Assembly (NCBI GenBank): GCA_036897095.1 | Contig: JAYMSP010000058.1 | Span: 34,245 to 98,244, forward strand | Source of the DNA: Plantago elongata | Taxonomy: Eukaryota > Streptophyta > Magnoliopsida > Lamiales > Plantaginaceae | DNA: 64,000 nucleotides | Reading direction: 5' to 3' | Shown: piece by piece, positions 58,901 through 64,000 of the stretch | Layout of the letters: each line of letters opens with the position of its first letter | Numbering within the stretch: the stretch's first letter is position 1 | Translations under genes and position numbers: made by a program | Notes under the pieces: model-generated | Seen by the model: the letters and a program-made list of their open reading frames with translations, nothing else | Databases searched by the model: none | Told to the model about the DNA's origin: nothing

Positions 58901-61202
58901 GAATTTCATGTTCAACCAACAAGAGCAACTTCAGTTCCTTTTAAGCATAGAATAAAACTTTGTAATAACATCTTTGAAAAATGGAGTATGACTTAATTTT
59001 GGTTTCAAACTCCGGTGAAAGAACCAAGTAAGATATCCAACCTTAAGTTACATAATTCATATTTCTATGAATGGCCAAAAAAGATGTTCGCCTCTTTTGC
59101 ACTTGCATTGAAGCATAAAAAGTGAAGCGAACGTGAAATATTATACACAGTTGGATAAATCAAAAGATCTCTTAACAGAAACGCACCGGTGCTTGTCCGG
59201 AGCTTCAAGCTTATCTCATCGCGACTTTTTCCTGCAACTTTACTCAATCTATCCTGCAATGAATGTCGAAGAGCACCTGTGGTAGAGAAGAGATGTGGAC
59301 AAACAGGTCCAAGCAATGAGAAATCATGATTCTTCTCATTCATGAACAGGTCTGACAAATTGTACATCAAGGTTAATGTTTACTTATAATACTCACTTGC
59401 ATTAACAGGTTGAGATTTACTATCAATCTGCAACATAATTGATTTGCTGCTCAGAGAGCCATCCCTTGCCAGATCAATACAGATCGGAGCACGTGTGGCG
59501 CCGCCTTCACCAGTTGGCTGAAAATTTTGAAGTCCTCTTGAGAATGGTTTTCAACTAGAATATAATTTCAAGAGTGGTAGTTCCACAAAGCATGTAGATA
59601 TTAGCAGTACAGCAGACTTACCAGTGCCGGGTGCCCAATCAAGCTATTCAATACAGCAGACTTACCTGCACCCTGTAAAGGTTCTTCATGATCAGAAATA
59701 AGTAAATAGGCAGCATAAACAAACAGTAAAAATATTACAGTAAGAAAATTTTATTTGCTTTATGCATAAAATTGGTGTGAATTCAAAATTAACCCAACAT
59801 TTATATTATCACTAACCTATATACATAAAACTCGGGATTAGCTATTCTTTAGAAGGTAAATCATGTAATACTATTTGAAATTGAATAAAACGCAAGGAGT
59901 ACTACAGCAATTCAGACAAACAAGAAACTCAATGAAGACTATCAGGGAAGAAGTTACTAGCTGCCCCCATTGAGCCAGCAAAGTAAGTCTTTACAATCCA
60001 CCAGTCCGGGCTAGTAACATCCTCGAAGCATCTATTCTAACTCACGGTCATTCTAAATGCACCAAACACAACTAGGTATTTACAGCAAGAGCTACAACAC
60101 ATCAAATGCAGTATTATGATCTCAAGTTCTACATTTAAATTGCACTTTGCTGCGTTGTTCCAAGTACAGCTTTGTTTAGGTTAAAGTACATATGAATCAG
60201 TGTAGTTTGGATCCAAGTAATCAGATCAAATGATCAAGAGGGGCAATGATATGCTAACAAAAACTTCGACAGCTAAAATTACTAGTAGAATCAAAATTCA
60301 TTTAAACTGTTGGAGGAATCATCATTTGGTCAATCACCGTTCCCATAATCATGCCTTAGCAATTACTAGAAAAGAGCTATCCCACCATCCAAGGATAACT
60401 GTTCATTGTCACTATTCACGCGGTCTTTCTAAAAAATATGAAAAGAAAATGACAGAATGAATCAAAAGAATTGGTGTGAATATTGTTTATGTTATGTGAA
60501 TTTAATGACAAGAATGAACAAAAAATTAATAACAATTTTAGTTGAGTAACACTGTTTTTGGAAAGTGTAGTTATCGGACAACCCAAAAAAGCAAAAGGGG
60601 ACAGTTATCCTGGAACAGAGGAGTACAATGTAATCAAAACAGATAGATCATATTACAAGTTTATGCCAGATCAACCAGTAAACTGCTACTCATATACATC
60701 GATACATTACCAAAAGGCAATGAAGTACAGTATTCTGATATACGCTCTCTTCTACACTTAACTTCATTTCGTAACAACTACATTTAACTTTTACCATAGA
60801 AGAGACTACAATATAATCAAAACCAGTAGAGATCATACTGCAACAGATCCGAGAGCAAACTGCTACTTATTAACACAGCCTATTGCAATATTGCGATCGC
60901 AAGCGCTACAGCAATAGAGATTTATCAGAGGCAATAACAGCTACAAGTATTCTCAGTGGAGGTACATTACAAGCATAAATTGAATTCTGAAGAAACTCGA
61001 TTGAAAAGGAAAACTGCAAAGCAGGTGAGACCGATCGATCGATCAGACTTACAGTATTGCCAAGAGCAACAACATTGAGGAAAGTGGAAGGGCGTCTCGA
61101 AGATGACGATGATGAGGTGTCATCCACATCTTCATCGGCAAGCAGTGCAGCTGCCTGGCGCATGGAATCGGAAAGCTGAGACAATTCCTCGATCGCCTCC
61201 AT
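49941..61202 (-). CDS. DRP2: Dynamin-related protein 2 (DRP2A/2B), 914 aa, 22 exons
   Basis: Exons in reading order: 61202-61053, 59672-59622, 59517-59397, 59276-59187, 58742-58681, 58031-57917, 57837-57495, 57090-56943, 56164-56063, 55984-55865, 55588-55505, 55400-55273, 54987-54903, 54738-54600, 53625-53549, 53047-52991, 52104-51957, 51874-51726, 51285-51172, 51085-51018, 50809-50640, 50164-49941; CDS 2745 nt. The GTPase domain has P-loop GNTGAGKS (48-55), DLPG (145-148) and SKID (205-208). Middle domain, PH domain (about 577-705, [15 protein letters not shown]), GED (about 724-830) and a Ser/Pro/Arg-rich tail ending [15 protein letters not shown] follow. Arabidopsis DRP2A/B are 914-920 aa. 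The protein pinches off clathrin-coated vesicles at the plasma membrane and trans-Golgi. Thr50 in the P-loop replaces the Val I recall in Arabidopsis. Introns hold two MITEs and a tandem duplication. Confidence 0.96.
52115..52497. repeat. 196-bp tandem duplication in a DRP2 intron
   Basis: Copies 52115-52310 and 52311-52497 share blocks such as AAATCAGCCACATCAACCCA, ACAACCAGATGCAACAGAT and GATTACCAGCACAA, with indels elsewhere. It begins about 10 bp from the exon starting at 52104, so the branch-point region of that acceptor has been duplicated. Confidence 0.88.
55155..55185. repeat. Poly-T/poly-G homopolymer junction in a DRP2 intron
   Basis: A run of 14 T is followed directly by 17 G (55169-55185), in the intron between exons 12 and 13. 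Confidence 0.95.
56498..56596. mobile_element. Small hAT-like MITE in a DRP2 intron
   Basis: The ends GGCAGTGTTTGGT and ACCAAACACTGTC are inverted repeats around about 75 bp; the arms continue through AAAACC/GGTTTT. CAGTGTTTGG-type ends suggest hAT. No clean target duplication seen. Confidence 0.7.
58311..58609. mobile_element. MITE of about 300 bp in a DRP2 intron
   Basis: The ends GGCTTCATTTGGTTGGAAGG and, inverted, GGCCCCATTTGGTTTGATGG match well. TGA flanks both ends (58308-58310 and 58610-58612). A 3-bp duplication suggests PIF/Harbinger (Tourist), although TTA or TAA is the more usual target. Confidence 0.68.
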
Positions 61203-64000
61203 GTTTTCCGATCAATCGAGCTAACGAGATGAGTCAATGTGATTCTGCACACACACACAGACACACAAACACTGGATCGAGCAAACACAACCTGCAACAA
61301 GCGTAGATCGAATGGAAATGGATGAGATCGATCTCGAGTGTGTACGGTAGGTAGATTCAGATTGGTGATGATGAAGACGATTGGTGGATTCAGATCAAAT
61401 CTCCATGTGTTCTAGATTTGGGGCTGAATTTGAAAAAACGAATAAAATGAGAAAGGGAAGGAAATGGTGCGGTGCAAATCTGCAAAATGCGGTGCGGTGA
61501 TGTTGCTACAGAGAGATGTTTAAATTTCGAGCTGCTTTTATTGATTTTGATTTTTTACCGCATTGTAAATATTGGTATTTGTTTATCACTCTCTTAGTCA
61601 AACTTAAATTTGGTTTGGTTTGTTTGTAGAGGGAGTTTATGACACTGTTAGTCAAAGGTAAATTTTGATTGGTTTGTTTATCACATTTTCAGCCTGAATG
61701 TGATTTATATGGATGGTAAGATCCGAGTTGTTATCAAATCAGTAATTGAGTAACTAGTGTGAAACATGTAACTTTTTCAATGTGGACTTTAAACCATATA
61801 ACTTAGTTACTCTTATAATTTATAGTCTGATCTATTCCGCTTGCATTATCTTTGATGTCGCGTTTAATTACATGATAAGTTCATAGATATGTGAAGAAAA
61901 ATAAAAGACGGTATACAATATAACTTTTTATCGTACTGTACAAATTCTATCTAGTTATATCGCCAAGTACTAATTAGAGTTTTATGTCAAAATATTAATA
62001 AATTATTAAACTTTAGTGTTAAAAATATATTTTTTTAAGTCGCACCAGATAAAGATTAAATTCCATAAATAAATAGTATATGATAGAGTTGGATGTCAAT
62101 GTATATATTTAATAATTATACAACGGAACAATAAATCATATATATTTTAATTGAAAATGAAATTATTTTATCAAATTTGTATCATTGACTAGAAGCAAAG
62201 CGGGAGTAATATAAAATATGAACATAAAAGTATCAACAATGTCATGTAAACAAACTCAAGAACTTACTTGACAAAATTACTTTACAAGAGTTCACACGTA
62301 TAAATCTACTATAAACACATGAAATAAAAAGATGTGTTATAAATTTACAGCTTGAAAAGTTTTGAGTCATTAGCCGGCACATAAACTTTAAATTATTATA
62401 TTGCATCTTGAATTTCATATGATGAATAACATAGATATAATTAATGTATAGAAAATCATAACATTCATTGATATTATAGAAATGTATAAATACTTAATGT
62501 GGAATGTAGAAAGATTGTGAAATATTGTAATGTGTAGTTTATTCTTATTTATTATTGATTTCAAGTTGGGACCGTAAACTTTTTATTACTATAGCATATT
62601 CATTCATTTATAGAGTATCTATCTACATGATAAAATTGATGGTTTAATTCGAAGAAGAATTATGTCACATAAGTAAAAATTGACGTGTCATTTTAAAGCC
62701 CCAGACAATTGATTTATTAATTATACTTTTATTTTATTAATTATACTATTTTCATGGACCATTTCAAATTTTAATTCTCAACAAGTCTATTAATTAATCA
62801 GAGCCCAACAGAAATATATTTTTACAAAATCCATTCAAATTAATTATAGGAAGACTTCACAATCCTTAAACCATACGAATAATTAAATACAATATTGGAT
62901 CATAAAATGGGCAATAGTTTATTTAATTTATCTTTCAAGCTTAGATACATTTTATCAAATTAATATATTTCGTATATATGCAAACTCAATATGTTACTAC
63001 CAAACCAAATGTATATATACACTATAGTCCGAATGCATATTCATGTACTTCACGAATTCCTGCACTAGCATTAAAAAGTAAATTTAATCTAACTTTATAA
63101 TAGTAGATATTAGATAGCAATATTAGATTATGACCAGTGGGTCACGATCGTAAATAGTTGCGGCTGTGCTGAAACCATTCTGATGACCACTGAATAAAAA
63201 ATCATATACAATGGATCGTCCGACAATCATGAATAGTATTTTTTTTGTATAAAAAAAATTATATTGTTTAAAACATGTTTAACATATTATAAGAGTGTTT
63301 AGAAGTTCAAATTACTCAAATTCTATTTATAAACATATATTTTATTACTATTGTAAGAGTTGTAAAATTTAAAATAATCGAAATATAGTCAAGGGTGGTC
63401 TTTATTTGTAAAGAATGAAAAATTATGAAAATTTGTGTAACTTTTATATTTTATAAATTATGATTAAATGAAAAGTAAAATAAATAAATAAGAAGAAGAA
63501 ATGGTCCAGCTTCTATAGCCTGACCGTGTGAATGTCAACTTGATTACTTGAAGGTTGACCTTGCACCACGGATGGTCATGGTGAGCACCGACAATTTGTC
63601 ACCCATATCGTATTCTTATCAATCATACATCACTATAATCATGAGCGTTATTATCTAAAATTTAATATTATATGATAAATTAGAATAGAGTTATGTGATA
63701 TGCTATACAATCTAAAATCTTATGTAGAATTTGAGGTAGAAAACAATACTAATTGCATATGAGCGTTATTATCAAAATTCATTTGGGTATAAGAATCAAA
63801 CAAACAGAAATATATATTTGGAGTAGTTATCTCCATAATATTAGGTTGATTTCTTAAAAAATAGAATGTAAATTTTACGAAGAGCAATAACGATAATTCA
63901 TCTAAGAAGTAGGAGATGGATTGAAAGATAAATATATTTGAATAATAATAATTTAATTAAGAGATGTGATAACGCGATGGAACGACAATGAAAAGTCATC
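61203..64000. other. DRP2 leader/promoter and AT-rich distal spacer
   Basis: The first 250 bp hold the DRP2 leader with a CA-rich run at about 61249-61270. Beyond 61550 the sequence is AT-rich with no frame or RNA gene I can support. A near-repeat occurs at 61581-61680. Confidence 0.5.
61581..61680. repeat. Diverged 54-bp direct repeat upstream of DRP2
   Basis: Two adjacent units share GTTTATCACT-like starts, TTAGTCAAA and GGTTTGTTT blocks. Confidence 0.65.

Noticed and set aside
1-64000. CRISPR array, operon or bacterial-type system
   Set aside because: The window is intron-bearing plant nuclear DNA; tandem repeats present lack unique spacers of constant length.
1-64000. tRNA or rRNA genes
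   Set aside because: I noticed no tRNA A/B-box pair with a cloverleaf and no rRNA core sequence; tRNAscan-SE would be decisive.

Overview
The window is AT-rich nuclear DNA of a flowering plant, very probably a eudicot. The gene content is plant-specific (AGL12-type MADS box, glucuronoxylan methyltransferase, GDSL esterases, DRP2 dynamin, SUVH histone methyltransferase). Genes are split by short AT-rich GT-AG introns, and the space between and inside them is full of LTR, MULE, CACTA, hAT and Stowaway-type elements. I cannot name the species from sequence alone. All exon coordinates below come from reading GT/AG boundaries and checking that codon phase is kept; total CDS lengths are multiples of three and match known family lengths.

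Layout. 354-2267 (-): a two-exon gene for a 103-residue secreted or single-pass membrane protein. 4430-7605 (+): an intact eEF1B-gamma gene (7 coding exons, 418 aa). 8271-11920: a 5'-truncated tandem copy of the same gene, broken by an 8-nt frameshift and by a TIR element that itself carries a solo LTR and a Stowaway-like MITE; its last exon is still open. 15647-20867 (+): an AGL12/XAANTAL1-like MADS-box gene (7 exons, 213 aa) whose introns 2, 5 and 6 have each received a different transposon, one of them exactly at a 5' splice site. 22585-24462 (+): an uninterrupted SEND1/GEN1-class Holliday-junction nuclease with repeated SUMO-interaction-like motifs in its tail. 28209-30083 (+) and 30845-32439 (-): two convergent five-exon GDSL esterase/lipase paralogues. 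33035-35129 (-): a KRYPTONITE/SUVH4-like gene that has lost its SRA domain and half of its pre-SET domain and can no longer be spliced in frame. 36357-38080 (+): a probable plastid single-pass membrane protein (188 aa). 38435-39382 (-): a glucuronoxylan 4-O-methyltransferase-type DUF579 protein. 40915-47748: a degenerate copia-like element with a perfect 5-bp target duplication, into which a 3.2-kb LTR was inserted and reduced to a solo LTR. 49941-61202 (-): a 22-exon dynamin DRP2 gene (914 aa). 61203-64000: AT-rich spacer in which I see no gene.

The genes do not form a pathway; they are ordinary housekeeping and developmental loci. I found no clear new biological system. What stands out is how transposition has reshaped the loci: a nested insertion inside a duplicated translation-factor gene, a 1-kb palindrome duplicating a MADS-gene splice donor, an SRA-less SUVH4 relic, and an expanded SIM-like repeat in a resolvase tail.
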